From positions 67,462,205 to 67,526,204 of the forward strand of contig JAVHZZ010000002.1 of the NCBI GenBank assembly GCA_036250195.1: a DNA stretch of 64,000 bases. The letters run 5' to 3'. A program made the position numbers and the translations under genes. Under the pieces are notes generated by a model. The model worked only from the letters and a program-made list of their open reading frames with translations. It searched no databases and had not been told where the DNA came from. This stretch comes from Mixophyes australis (Eukaryota; Chordata; Amphibia; Anura; Limnodynastidae). This document shows positions 24,844-36,664 of this stretch, one piece after another (within the stretch, counting starts at the first letter, position 1; the number at the start of each line of letters is the position of its first letter).

Positions 24844-24900
24844 CCTGGGGATAGAACAGATGAACAATGGTTAGCAGTTTGCATGATGTCTTGTTTAACT

Positions 24901-26529
24901 GTATTTTCTCAACAGTTTGTGAGAAAAACACTTGGTGTAGAAAACACACATCTGCCCCCCACATACGTCATTTTATTAATAAAGACACTATTTTGTGTTG
25001 GTGAACTACAGATCCCAGTAACAGTCTGGGCATGCTGGTGCTTCTAGTACTACTTGTGTGGCTTGCAGGTCCGCCAGATGCTAGCACAAGTTTTTAGGTG
25101 TTTTGGAAGGGAGCGGGGATCTTCAACATTTATTTCTGTTTAAATTTTTTTTATAGGTGTTTACATGAATTTGTTGACATTTAACCTGACGACGTTTTCA
25201 TGTTGACAGGATAAGTGTCGGCATTCGTACTCAACCCATTCTGCCCTACTTTGTAACTGTCATATGCTTTGTACTTTCTATGTACTAAGTATGCTTTGTA
25301 CTTTCTATTTAATATGTATGCTTTGTACTTTTTATGTAATAAGTATTATTTGTACTTTCTATGTAATATATGTGTTGTGCCATTGTTCATTGTGTAAATT
25401 GATGTTGTCCAATGCTGCATAACCTTTGTGTTATTTGTTTAATCCTACAATTTGGATTTTTAATTGTTACAGAGCATTTTGACCAGAAGTATAAATGAAG
25501 AATGCATTTAGTGTAAAATTATAATTTGGTTTGTATTTAGTCACACTTTTGTATTTAGTTATACTACAAAAAACAGACGGTAAGTAATAATAAATAATCA
25601 AACTGTGTGATGACAATGAACATTGCCCTTTGTGGTGACTAGAGGATAATGCTGTAGGTTCAGCTGTTACTAGACAATGGCTCTGTATCACTACATCATT
25701 ATAATCTGTCTTATTTACATTTGCTTAGCAAACAAAACCTGTTGTCCTTGGTGATAACTGAAAGTGCATCATGTAAAGGAAAAATATACCTGTTTCATTT
25801 ATTATTCATGGACAATTAAATAAATGGAATTTTTTGTGTGTCCCGGGGAAAAGGTTCAATTAACTACAATTGAATAGGTATGAGTATTTATTAAACAGTC
25901 TAGAATTTAAAGAAAAAAGTTAGTTGCACTGGTACCCAGAGGAACCTATAAATTTGTTGCTGATGTAGATCAAATAATTTCTTGGTAAATGGGCAATCAT
26001 ATAAAGCACGCCAAGAAGCTACAACGAGCTGCCATTACATTGTAGTTGGCCCTCAGAACTCTCATCTTGTTGATGGCTATATGCTTGACAGAGGATTGAG
26101 TCTTCCCCCTGACTTATCCCCATATAGCTACTTGAACAGGGATAAAACAATGGATTTCTGCGGTATCTCTTTATATGCTATAAAGAGCTGCTCAAGTGTG
26201 CCATTAGTCCACTCACAAAGTTTGTATGACTGTAAATCAAGCGGGATGAAACAAAGTCTTAGCCGGAATCTTGGCATGAGTTCCGCCAAAGCTGTTGTAC
26301 AAAGTAGTCATTTTGTCCGTTTGTTCCTAATATCAGAGAGTCTGTCCCATTTTTGTTATATAACACACAAGTGTCCAACTATATCTATATGTTATCCTCA
26401 ACAGAGTGACCGCTGACTAATGTGTTATATTGTAAAGATACAAAACAACATATATTGACTATAGAAGTGTCACTAGAGATACTCTCTGTGCTACAATACA
26501 ATGGATGCTAGCATGTTCTAGAGATTAAG
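24901..26529. other. Non-coding interval with a small tandem repeat
   Basis: Contains a 27-bp unit repeated four times at about 25263-25370 (TATGCTTTGTACTTTCTATG core). A weak resemblance to retroviral integrase on the minus strand at about 26160-26330 was judged too poor to annotate. Nothing else recognised. Confidence 0.45.
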
Positions 26530-26808
26530 GCTGGGTACACACTACAGAAAGTTTTCCTGATGCAATATTGTTAATGATTTTACCAATGACTGAAAGTCCC
26601 GATCAGCATGCCGATTCATGTGTACACACTATACATATTTTACACAATTTACCTTCAGATCTGTGGTCTTCATCTGTCATAATTATTGGCTGAAAATATT
26701 GTGACTGTAATCTCTATGGAGATCTGCCTACACTGCTTCCTAGTGCTATTAGCTTACATATTTTTGATATGTATGAATAAACATTGTTTTTTTATTTCAG
26801 AATAACCA
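26530..26808 (+). mobile_element. Partial MITE with GGCTGGGTACACACTAC end
   Basis: Starts GGCTGGGTACACACTACAG, a terminal sequence I associate with frog DNA transposon repeats, and continues to the border of the next MITE. The opposite end was not found, so it is truncated or interrupted. Confidence 0.4.
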
Positions 26809-26809
26809 G

Positions 26810-27131
26810 GGGCCTGATTCATTAAGGATCTTAACTTGAGAAACTTCTTACTTCAGTCTCATGTTACATTGCAAGGGGTGCAAATTAGTATTCTTTTTTA
26901 CACATAAGTTAAATACTGACTGTTTTTTCATGTAGCACACAAATATCAACTTTAAATTTCAGTGTCCAAATAAGCTATCAAGTATTTGTGTGCTACATGA
27001 AAAAAACAGTCAGTATTTAACTTATGTGCAATACAGAATACTAATTTGCACCCCTTGCATTGTAACATGGTTTTGTCCAGGAGACTGAAATAAGAAGTTT
27101 CTCAAGTTAAGATCCTTAATGAATCAGGCCC
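26810..27131. mobile_element. Hairpin MITE, family 1 (copy 2)
   Basis: Begins GGGCCTGATTCATTAAGG and ends with its inverted form. The arms of more than 100 bp carry TAACTTGAGAAACTTCTTA and GCAAGGGGTGCAAATTAGT. The centre carries TTAAATTTCAGTGTCC. The left arm lacks about 14 bp that the right arm keeps (the GTTTTGTCCAGGAG segment). Confidence 0.85.
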
Positions 27132-27740
27132 CTCGTTATTGGAAGTTCTTATAGTATAAGTGGTTTGGGTCCCAGCGCTCTTTCTGCACTCTCTTTGATT
27201 TATTCTGCTTTGGAAAAGAACAGATTTTCTTACAGCTGAGAGACCACATCCACTGTACACATATTTTTTGTACGCCTTTTGGAGATTTTATCGTTTTGTC
27301 AAATTCTCAGATATACTTTATTCATTTCAACTACTGACATAGCTTCATTTTTAATTTTTAACGCCACCGTTTCTAACACTTCTTTACTCTCTTTTGCTAG
27401 CTCCATCTTATTCTGATGGTGAAAATGATTTTATATTGCGGCAAAGTAAAAGTGTTTTTAAGCAGGGCTGCAATGGTCATTTTTTATGATTTTATTTGAT
27501 TTATCTGAAGACACACTACATCTTCTTACACCTCTTAAACAGGTAAAATAAGGTGAGCAGTTTTAGGAGTGGCACCGTGCAAACAAAAATCTGCATTAGC
27601 ATTCAGGAATTATTTATCAAGCTGTGGCTTATCAAATCCAGAGCTTCCATAACAAAGTCACATACATTCTTCCAGGAGCATTAAAAACAGTGATTCATAA
27701 TGAAAATAATGACCTATTGATAATGCATATATAGATACAG

Positions 27741-28200
27741 AGCCAGGAACTAGCACAGTGCCTGTGTCCACCAAATGTCTGAAGCCAGGAACTAGCACAG
27801 TGCCTGTGCCCACCAAATGCCTGATTCCAGGAACTAGCACAGTGCCTGTGCCCACCAAATGCCTGAAGCCAGGAACTAGCACTATAGCTGTAATCACCAA
27901 CTGCCCAGAGCCTGGAACTAGCACAGTGCCTGTGCCCACCAAATGCCTGATTCCAGGAACTAGCACTATAACTGTAATCACCTACTGCCCAGAGCCTGGA
28001 ACTAGCACAGTGCCTGTGCCCACCAAATGCCTGATTCCAGGAACTAGCACTATAACTGTAATCACCAACTGCCCAGAGCCTGGAACTAGCACAGTGCCTG
28101 TGCCCACCAAATGTCTGAAGCCAGGAACTAGCACTATAGCTGTAATCACCAACTGCCCAGAGCCTGGAACTAGCACAATGCCTGTAATCACCAACTACCA
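27741..28200. repeat. 42-bp minisatellite, about 11 units
   Basis: The unit reads CCAGGAACTAGCACAGTGCC followed by TGTGCCCACCAAATGCCTGA plus 2 bp. It comes in two alternating forms, one with AGTGCCTGTGCCCACCAAATG and one with TATAGCTGTAATCACCAACTG. Because 42 is a multiple of 3, several frames stay open on both strands (14-aa repeat), but there is no sign of a gene. Decayed relatives continue at 28990-29100 and 29395-29525. Confidence 0.9.
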
Positions 28201-28267
28201 GGTCAGGAGCTATCATTGGGTGAAATTATGTGGTCACCTAGGGCACCAGTATATAGGGGGAGCCTAA

Positions 28268-28832
28268 AACACTGATTCATTAAGGAACGCAAAGTGAATG
28301 CAATTTCTGTTTTTTAAAATCAGCAGTAAATTCACACACCAAGCCCGTATTCAGGTACAAGCGGATCTCAAGAAATGTTTCAATCTGATGATGGGTATAA
28401 GTATGCACTGGCTATATGTTACTTACGTATTCAGACAGAACAGACTGCAGGAGCAACTGCATTTATACTGTTGCACCTAACTGAAAACACATGTTCTAGC
28501 ATGCTTAAGTGTCCGTCATCACTATCTATCGCCATTTACACCTGCCCTGTAGCTGATGCAAGTGATACGGCTACAAATACGCACCTCATAGATGCCCAGA
28601 GATTGAATTGTGTTTGTGTGCTCGACCTTGGCACGCCTTACTGTACATGTACTGTTGCCTACGTGCAAAGCCCCTTCCTTTCCCCATTCCGCTCTTCAAA
28701 TCGTAGGCTATTGGAAGTGTCATTTGTATTTGATCTTGAATTGCATGCACTTGTTTTCACTGGTGTAAAGTCCGTTCCTGAGCATACACAGAGCAATTTC
28801 ACGCAAAATATGGTAATATGAATCAGGCCCTG
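28268..28832. mobile_element. DNA transposon, family 3 (GATTCATTAAGGAACGC ends)
   Basis: Left CTGATTCATTAAGGAACGCA and right ATGAATCAGGCCC ends are inverted. The interior has CATTTACACCTGCCCTGTAG and a GATGCAAGTGATACGGCTAC block shared with 34800-35144 and 56575-56861. It splits the surrounding 42-bp minisatellite. Non-coding. Confidence 0.65.
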
Positions 28833-28989
28833 AATGAGTGATATAATGTCATTCAATAAATGTCTTTATTTTCACTGCAGTGTCCTCTTCACTATGTGCT
28901 GGCCGTGGACATGGAAGGCAAGCAGCCGAAAGTTTCTTACTTGTCAAGCTGCTGACTGCTGCTCACCATGTTGGTACTTGGCTGGGAGT

Positions 28990-29525
28990 CTGGTGGGCAC
29001 TGATGTGATTACAGTGATTACAGGCACTACAATGTTCCCTGGGCATGACAACTGCCCAGAGACAGGAAATAGTGCAGTGCCTGTAACCACTAACTGACAA
29101 CTTTTCTGTTATCCCCTCCGGATCTTTGTGACGTAAAGATTAACTGGGGAGGAGGGCAGAGCGCTGCAAACTGCATCATTTTGACCCTGCAATGCAATAC
29201 CGTGATCACGTCATTTCGCCGCAGGGGAAGGAAGATTCGTGACGAAGGCCCTCATCTCGCCCACTGATATAGGAAGTAAGCAGAAAGCAAGATAATTACC
29301 TACTTTCCCTGGAGTTGGAAGACATACACGGAATTCAGAAGTCTCCTGCAAATTCCAAGAGAGGCAAGTATGCTAACTGTTCAGAACCATGGTAATGTCA
29401 TATACCTGTAATCACTACCTACTCTGAGCCAGAAACTAGAACAGTGCTTGTAATCACCAATTACCCAGATCTAGGAACTAGAATAGTGATGGTACTCACC
29501 AATTACCCATAACCAGGAACTAGCA
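28990..29525. repeat. Decayed units of the 42-bp minisatellite
   Basis: Units with ACTGCCCAGAGACAGGAAAT at 29050-29097 and with TAATCACCAATTACCCAGAT and CCAGGAACTAGCAT at about 29400-29525 match the array at 27741. Unrelated sequence lies between. The array once reached further right. Confidence 0.65.
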
Positions 29526-29579
29526 TATGAACATGTAAACCCATCAACAGCTATAATTGTTTTTCCGCTACCCAACACC

Positions 29580-29722
29580 TCTTAGACTGTAAGCTTATTT
29601 GGCAAGGGCCATTTTTACCTTATGTTTCATTTCATTGTATATCAATTGTTTTTATTATGATCTCCTAAATGAACAGTGCTGCATAATATTTTGGTGCTTT
29701 ATAAATAGACCATTATAATAAT
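29580..29722 (+). mobile_element. L2/CR1-type 3' end fragment
   Basis: TTAGACTGTAAGCTTATTTGG, AGTGCTGCATAATATTTTGG and GGTGCTTTATAAATAGAC followed by a TAATAA-rich tail match the 3' UTR layout of L2-type LINEs. Confidence 0.6.
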
Positions 29723-30600
29723 AATGATAATAATAATAATATCATATATTTGCTTTTAGTAATTGAAGTACAGTATAGTGAGTTATAATTGTGGGAGAAG
29801 CCAACATCATAATACCTTTGCATTATATTTTAGTATCAAGTATTTAGTTGACCATGTCCATGTAATATAAATGTTGAGTTATCCACTGAGAAGACACTAG
29901 AGGGCAGCATTCACTACACAATAAAGGATATTATATTAACAGATGAGCATTTTCACTTTCATGCAGAACACTTTGCAACATGTTATTTTACACAATGTCT
30001 TTCATTTTCAATTTTACAAGTAAGAAATTTTTTTGGGGATAAAGTTTCCATTTCACTGGACTAATGAAAGACAAAACGATAAAATTGTTGCAGACTTTCA
30101 GATACAAATTATTATAACACAGAGGTTATAACAGATAAATACAACCCCCACAAACTCCTATAATAATAACAAAATTGTGTGTATATATATATGAATTCAC
30201 CAGAGCACAATACCCTAGATTGCACATTTAAGACATTATTGCAAAATTTGGTTTTGCAAACAGCAGCCCCATAATTCTCTGAACCTGGTTGCAACATAAG
30301 CATAGGGCTACCATATTACAAGCACTGTCTCTTCTGTTGGCTTACAATGTGGATTATTTATTTAAATTTAAACTCAAATGCTTAAAGTTCAGAATGTCCG
30401 GGAGACTCCCAAATTCCGTGTAGGTAGGGTAGGTATCCCGGACTCCTGGAGGAGTAGGGCATTCTCATGCATATGCCCATTTCCTAGTGAAGTGGGCAGG
30501 ATTTGGAGACTCCATGACGCGATTCTCGGGGAATCGCATCATTTTACCAAGCCCATCGCTGTAAAATTATGCATTGTGTAGTGGGGCAGGGCCCTCTTAA
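29723..30600. other. Non-coding interval
   Basis: AT-rich DNA with simple TAA and TA repeats at the edges. No gene or defined repeat recognised. Confidence 0.35.
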
Positions 30601-30692
30601 GAACATCTTGGGCCCCCGGACACAGCAGTGCACCGGGGCCCCTATATATACAAAAAAAAAAAGATTATATATATATGGGCCCTGCAGCTGAG

Positions 30693-30982
30693 GGGGGGCC
30701 CGTCGGAGGAAGCCAAAAAAAAAAAAGCCTGGAAAAAGAAAAGAAGAAAATACTTACCATGCTGTCAGCTGGCGATCCGGCTCCCTCCATGGTCTCCTCC
30801 TCCGTCGCGCTCCGCAACGGATGTCGGGCGGGCGTGATGACGTCACGCCCGACATGCACTGCGAGCATGACGGAGGAGGAGACCAGGGATGGAGCCGGAT
30901 CGCCAGCTGTCAGCACGGTAAGTATTTCCTTCTTTTCTTTTCCAGGTTTTTTTTTTTTTTTGGCTTCCTCCGACGGGCCCCC
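30693..30982. mobile_element. Fold-back element with long inverted arms and palindromic centre
   Basis: Left arm (30693-30815) and right arm (about 30862-30982) are inverted copies at roughly 90% identity over about 120 bp, each ending GGCCCGTCGGAGGAAGCC. The centre GGCGTGATGACGTCACGCC is itself palindromic and contains a CRE-like TGACGTCA. Each arm carries, reading outward, a splice-donor-like GGTAAGTATT then a pyrimidine tract ending TTTTCCAGG. Confidence 0.8.
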
Positions 30983-31065
30983 GGGCACCTGCCCATTGTG
31001 CCCTATGGGAAAGACGGCCTTGTAGTGGGGCCGGGGCCAAAGGACACGATTTACTGAGCCCCCAC

Positions 31066-33660
31066 ACGCCCACCTCCCCAGGGATCTCCTGGAGGCCAAC
31101 ATTGAATGTCTGGCAAGTATGTAATAGTTGCTGTTCATTCTTCTCTCTCAAACACATCCTTCCCTACCATGCTATGTCACAGCTCCCAGCACTTGCGAGG
31201 CCTGCAAATATAATGCTCGCTATATCAGTGTACAGAGACCATTGTAAGTTAACAGCACTGGGGGCTGTGATTTAGGGCTTGGTGTTAGCACTGGAGAGTA
31301 GACGACCAATTTGAGCTATCAGCTAATTGTATAAGCAACAAAACACACATGCCTTCCCATTCTTTCAAGTGACTTAACAGCTCCTTGATGGCAGTGAAGG
31401 GTCCATTTACATTTTATTCCTGGTGTGAATGCTTTATCAAACTGTAATCTAAGTAAATGTTGATTTATTGAGTGTTTGCAGCATTAAGCAGCATAATGGT
31501 GTATTACCAGTTTACGACACTAGGTGGTGATATAGAAGAAGAACATTGAGCACATATGAAATGGAATTAGGTCTTAAAACTACTGCTGCTTTAAAAAGAT
31601 CTTTAACTATATAAACTGTGTGTTGAATGTTACTGCTGGGCTCCTATCTGCATCCTGACCACTACACAAGATATTGGGAATGGAGATAGGCCATTTTTCA
31701 CTAAATCCACCTACACCATTCCTTCCACACCTGGGTGAGCCTACAATGTTTTTACTGCATGGCTTACAGTGTTTGAAAACTACTTGCTTGCACTTAATGA
31801 TACAGACCTCTCGGAAGACAGAAAATGTGCTTTACTGATCCAAAACCTTGCTGTAGAAGACATTTTGCCAAATTGTGTAAGTGTACTCAGTTTAAAGTAT
31901 ATGAAGATGCTATGTCTGAGGTTACTGTGTTAAGTGATGAAAATACAAATACATGCTTTGCTAATAAAATAATGTGCACTGTATATATTGATACTACATT
32001 AAGAGGACGGTCACAGGATATTAAACTGATGACCAGACCATAGTTCAGCAGTTTATTTATTATCCAAATCTGTCTACTTGAAAAGCTTTTTGTATCACGC
32101 CACTGGCTGAACAGAGATTTTGCATGGTGAGCTATTTCAGAGATAACATTCGTGTACTTGGTTTTCCGACTTTTCACATGTGAAGGGTGCCCCTGGTGGC
32201 TGCAATTACATGCATTCTTTGTTGCTGTAGCTAGTTGGTTAGTACAGGTAAACAATACCAGAGGAGCCCTCTGAATACATGGGTGTTTAACACAGTCTAA
32301 CATGTGAGCAGACTTTAGTCTAGTGGTGTGGTGCAGTGCAGATGAAATTGGGTGCTAGGCCACCTTTGTTCAAAAACATGACATACAAACTTTATTTCAA
32401 TGCCTCCTCCTCCAGCACAAAGCATAATGGTCCCAATGATGTATAAGGTCTTAAATACTAAACTCCTCCAGCACAATTCTTCAATCATCCTGCACAGTCT
32501 CTTAGTTACAACAATATAAATGTTGTCAGATTGTCAGATTACATACTAAGCTGCTGGGAGCGTAATCCTTCCCATAGGTCTCCAGTGTAAATCATCCCCA
32601 ATCTCCAGGGACTCTCCAGTGCTAACCCCAGTGGCGTTATTCCAAGAAACTTTTCACAACACTATCCCATTATCCAGGAACTTTCTGTGGATAGCTGCCT
32701 TATTGCAGCAGCCCCTCTCACTGGGTATGGGGGATCTTTCTAAAGTGGCCTCTACAGATAGGCGCTTTCCTTTCAGCAGCTTCCACAATACAGCCACGAT
32801 GCCACTGCTTTTGATTCTCTAAAAAAAATGTGGTCACTTTACAAGTAGGCTGTCTATATGGGGACCTTTAAACATTTCCCAAATTCAGAGCTTTATATGT
32901 GAGAAACTCTTTTCAGATAGGGCTTATTTTTCCTATATTATAATACATGTTTCAAGTGGCCCTTATTAGTGGTAGAGATGCCTCACTTCTAATCTGCACT
33001 CCTGGTGACCTCACCTGCCGTCACCGGGAGCAACCATTGTAAGGAACACACACACTACATACCTGCAGAATTCTACATCGTGCAAAGCATAGCAGAGCTT
33101 ATTACTACAGAGAAACCATGCACATCAACACAGACTCTAATTTAATCTGCATCAGAATTAAAATTTGCAGTCATATGACATTCAGAACATACCAGGATCT
33201 GAAAATGTTGCAGCGTACTGTTTGTTTCACCCGCTTTACCTCTGACACCAGATTGAATGACAATGTAGAAGTAGTTGGCCTTACAACAGTCATTGCAGCA
33301 GAGTATTTCAAAGATGCTTCTCTTGCCTGTCTTATTCAAGTACAATTACACAGATTTCTAATAAGGGGATGGCCTTGCTCTCCTAAAACCCTGGATACAG
33401 CTCTATTACCATACTTCAGGATACAAGATGACCTTTTATATTGGGTATCAGGTTTAAAAGGTGAAATCAACCCTTCTCTCAGAAATGGCTGTGTCCTACA
33501 CATAAGGCCTTCATTTCAAAACTTCTCAGACTCCGTTCTCACTTTTCCCTTTAATACAGATGTAGGAATCACAACAGCTGTACGGGTCACAGCCGTCGCA
33601 TGGTATTAATTCCTTTCCTTGGAAAATTCAACTAATAATAAAATAACGTTGTAATACAGT
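31066..33660. other. Non-coding interval with unassigned old repeats
   Basis: No convincing gene. A 163-codon open frame (33118-33609, plus) has no clear domain; its middle (LLPYFRIQDDLLY) faintly resembles the linker before a retroelement integrase. Segments around 32340-32820 look like decayed LTR-type repeat sequence, but I cannot assign them. Confidence 0.3.
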
Positions 33661-33663
33661 GCA

Positions 33664-33969
33664 GGGCAGCACGGTGGCTAAGTGGTTTCCACTTCTGTCT
33701 CACAGCACTGGGGTTATGAGTTTGATTCCCGACTATGGCCTTATCTGTGGGGAGTTTGTATGTTCTCCCCATGTTTGCGTGGGTTGCCTCAGAGTTTTCT
33801 GCTTTTCTCCCACACTCCAAAAACATACTGGTAGATTAATTGGCTGCTATTAAATTGACCCGATCTGTCTCTCTCTGTCTGCGTGTGTATGTTAGGGAAT
33901 TTAGACTGTAAGGTCTGTACAACGCTGCAGAATTAATGGCACTATATAAATAGTTGCTGCTGCTGCTGA
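33664..33969 (+). mobile_element. tRNA-derived SINE, plus strand, near full length
   Basis: GGGCAGCACGGTGGCTAAGT, then a B-box-like GAGTTTGATTCC, core CTCCCACACTCCAAAAACAT, TTTAGACTGTAAG, and a tail GGCACTATATAAATAG with a GCTGCT run in place of GATGAT. Confidence 0.85.
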
Positions 33970-34799
33970 TCTCTGCCGTAGGGCAGCTACCTCTAATTTA
34001 TGTCCACAGTGTACACTCATGCAGCAATGTTCATTCGATACTCCTAAAAATGCAGTCCAGTTTACCCAATTGGTATAATATTTTTTTTACATTAGATACA
34101 GTTACAAAGGAAGTTTAAGAGAAATTACAAAGCAAACACACAGTCCTTGGGTAACACTACATAGCAGTAGAGTTACCACTGTCACCAAAGGGCTGGTAAA
34201 GCAAAGCTGATGATGATTCTCCACAGTATGTTGAGAGCTCCAACCCAAGTTAAAGAATGGAAAGTATATGTTCAGCAGCTTCCTCTCTACCTCTCTCCTA
34301 GATGCTCAGCTCTTTTTCCAGTTATCTTGCTCTTCTTACTACTATCCCCAACATCTGCCAGTCATGCAATAAAATATCTGGCCAATCAGGAACTTGTTTG
34401 CTGTATGATTATGATGTTTGGGTCAGTTTGATTTGGATTCAACTGTCCCAGATGTCTTGCTCTTGAACGACAGTCCTTGTAACCAAATTTTGGAGTTTGG
34501 AATTCACAGCTCGGTGGTTAAAAAAGAAAATGTTAAATAAACTATAACAGAAAGAATAGAAAGACCTAGACCTGCCAAACCCATTCTCAACCTACTAATA
34601 ACAGCTTCCTGAGGATAAGTTGTTTCTATTTTTACCGGACAGATTAGGTAGGCAACCCATTTTCTGACTTTACAACACACTGTTGGTTGGTTAGACGAAG
34701 GTTGGCATATCTATGTCTCCTACTGGTGGAAAACTTGGACGCATTCTCTAATCTTTATCAAATTTTTACAATTACTCCTGCTTGCAAACACATTTTGTA

Positions 34800-35144
34800 G
34801 CATGAATACACAACCGTCATCACTAGTAACCAGGACTTAAACTAGACCTGTAGCTGGTGCAAATGATACGACTGAAAACCACATACCATAGAGATGCCCA
34901 AAACTTGAATCAAATCCTGCTGTGTGCGCTCAAGCTTGACACGGCTTTATTGTACATTGACTATTATTGTACATCTGTCCATTCCGTCCCTGAAATCGTA
35001 GGCTGTAGTAAGAGTCCATTGTGCTGGAAGATGATTTGAACGTCGCTGCGTTCACTGAAGTATGGTCCGATTCTGGGTAGGTGCAAAGCAAGTGTGCACA
35101 TTATACGCAACGTATCTCTAGTTGCTTCTTAATGAATCAGGCCC
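34800..35144. mobile_element. DNA transposon, family 3 (second copy, 5' end eroded)
   Basis: The right end is CTTAATGAATCAGGCCCC. The interior GTAGCTGGTGCAAATGATAC and ATAGAGATGCCCAAAACTTG match the copy at 28268. The left terminal motif was not found. Confidence 0.55.
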
Positions 35145-36097
35145 CACATGCTTACTACAACATTGTCTTATGGGGATATACAGGAATCAATTAACTGCAC
35201 AAGTCTGTCTGAAGATGGTCTAAAACTACATGGATCATCACCTAACAGTGCAAAACATAAAGCATGAGCAGAAAATCTTATACCTGAAGACTTTCAAGAG
35301 GTAGTTGCCTAGAAAAAATATAAGTAATATTTATTTATTTTCCCAGTGTTGAAAACTTGAATGAATTTGAGACCCCGTGTTTCTATTTTCTATGTAATAG
35401 ACTGAACACTGCAGTATAAAGTATGTTATTAACAGTGAGATATAATTAGAAACATTCCTTTGAACATTTATTTAACCTGCAAACCATGCATATAACAAAT
35501 TGGGCACATTATTGTTAGAACTATTTCACGTATGCAAACAGATAAGTAAGTTTAATGAACTCCCTTACAGAAGATCTATTGTTAGAGGATTATGCAGCAC
35601 ATATTATTAGGCAATATAATATTAATCCATGGAGAATCATGTCCCTTTCACTCACTGTATGTATTATTCTTCCTGTGAGCAAATGCCTGGATAGCACTAT
35701 AATATATAAGATTACATAACTGAAAATGCCACTAAAAATAGTTGACTAACATCTCCTTCTCCCCAGCTAGCAAAATTGTGGCCCATTCCCTTGCTGGCAC
35801 TGCAACCACTGTTTGTCTATTGTTAACCTGTAGAAAAAAAGGTTAAAACAGTGCTGTGTTTGGTAGTGCACTGAGCCTAAAATTTCTCAAGTGCACCTAG
35901 ATATCAGCCAAAGCACATTGGTTAACAGAACAAGACGGCAGTGTTTGCAGAGGGACAGACGTTTGAACTGGAGAACCAGAATCAAAGCTCTGGTTGCTTG
36001 TGTTCTCCCAAACTGCGGGAAAACTCACTTGCATGGGTTCCTAGAGTTTAAAGTGTTCCTGTTTTCTTGGATTAAAGTTAAACAGATACAATCAATG
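35145..36097. other. Non-coding interval
   Basis: AT-rich, no gene or recognisable repeat. A 76-codon frame at 35891-36121 has no features suggesting a protein. Confidence 0.35.
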
Positions 36098-36664
36098 GTA
36101 ATAACTAGAAATGTTCACTGACCCCGTGTTTTGGTTTTGGATCTGGATTAGGTTCGTGTTTTGGTTTTGGTTTTGGATCTGTATTTTTTAGAAAAATAGC
36201 GAAGATATGCTGAAATCACATAATTTTGCTCTTTTTTTCTTCCTACATTATAATTAACCTCAATAACACCAATTCCTAGTCATTTCCAGTCAATTTTTCA
36301 ATTTTGACCACCTCACAGGTCACAATATTATTTTCGTCCACTTTCAGACAAAGGCTACAGCGAGCTGGCTGGATGCTAAACGACAGAGCAACGACACAAA
36401 CACTTTGCAGTTCATAGCACATTTAGGAAACATTGCCACGTAGCAGTGATAAAGAAAAAAGAAAAGTGGTGCAAGATGCAATTGTCTTATGTAAGATATA
36501 CAAAAGAACATGTACAGTTTAACAAGGCAAGCACTCCAGCAGCAAGGAGTGACACTTTTGTGGCTGAAGTGCTTGGTTTGTTTGGGCCCCCACATAACAA
36601 ACTACCAATAGCTTAGCTGTCTTAAGCCCAGTAGTGCTGTCAATGAACTGTACATTATTAAACC

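Larger units (their letters stand above)
21093..24900 (-). mobile_element. L2-clade LINE, nearly full length, decayed (minus strand)
   Basis: A non-LTR retrotransposon in antisense to the window. From its 5' end (about 24900) it has a non-coding leader, an apurinic endonuclease region at about 24360-23850 (NARSVCNKL, SITETWL, GGVGLLL, MGDFNIP motifs in shifted frames), a central linker, and reverse transcriptase from about 23000 to 21520. The catalytic box region near 22200 reads [10 protein letters not shown], so the usual Ala before DD is absent. A C-terminal domain with SLHWL follows. The 3' end at 21093 shows the CATCATCAAC (GATGAT) tail. Frames are broken many times, so it is not active. 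A 170-bp retroposon interrupts it at 23595. Confidence 0.85.

Noticed and set aside
25982..26416. 144-codon plus-strand frame and a possible integrase remnant on the minus strand
   Set aside because: The minus strand shows an EWTNGTLEQLF-like piece reminiscent of integrases, but the surrounding motifs are too broken to assign; the plus frame looks like chance.
27658..28267. Open frames of 107-173 codons on both strands
   Set aside because: Produced by a 42-bp tandem repeat whose length is a multiple of 3; no start context, splice sites or domain.
30628..31157. Several overlapping frames of 69-157 codons
   Set aside because: They come from the two arms of the fold-back element read in different frames and contain Lys runs from poly-A.
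33118..33609. 163-codon open frame
   Set aside because: Only a faint resemblance to a retroelement linker; no conserved motif, so not called as a gene.
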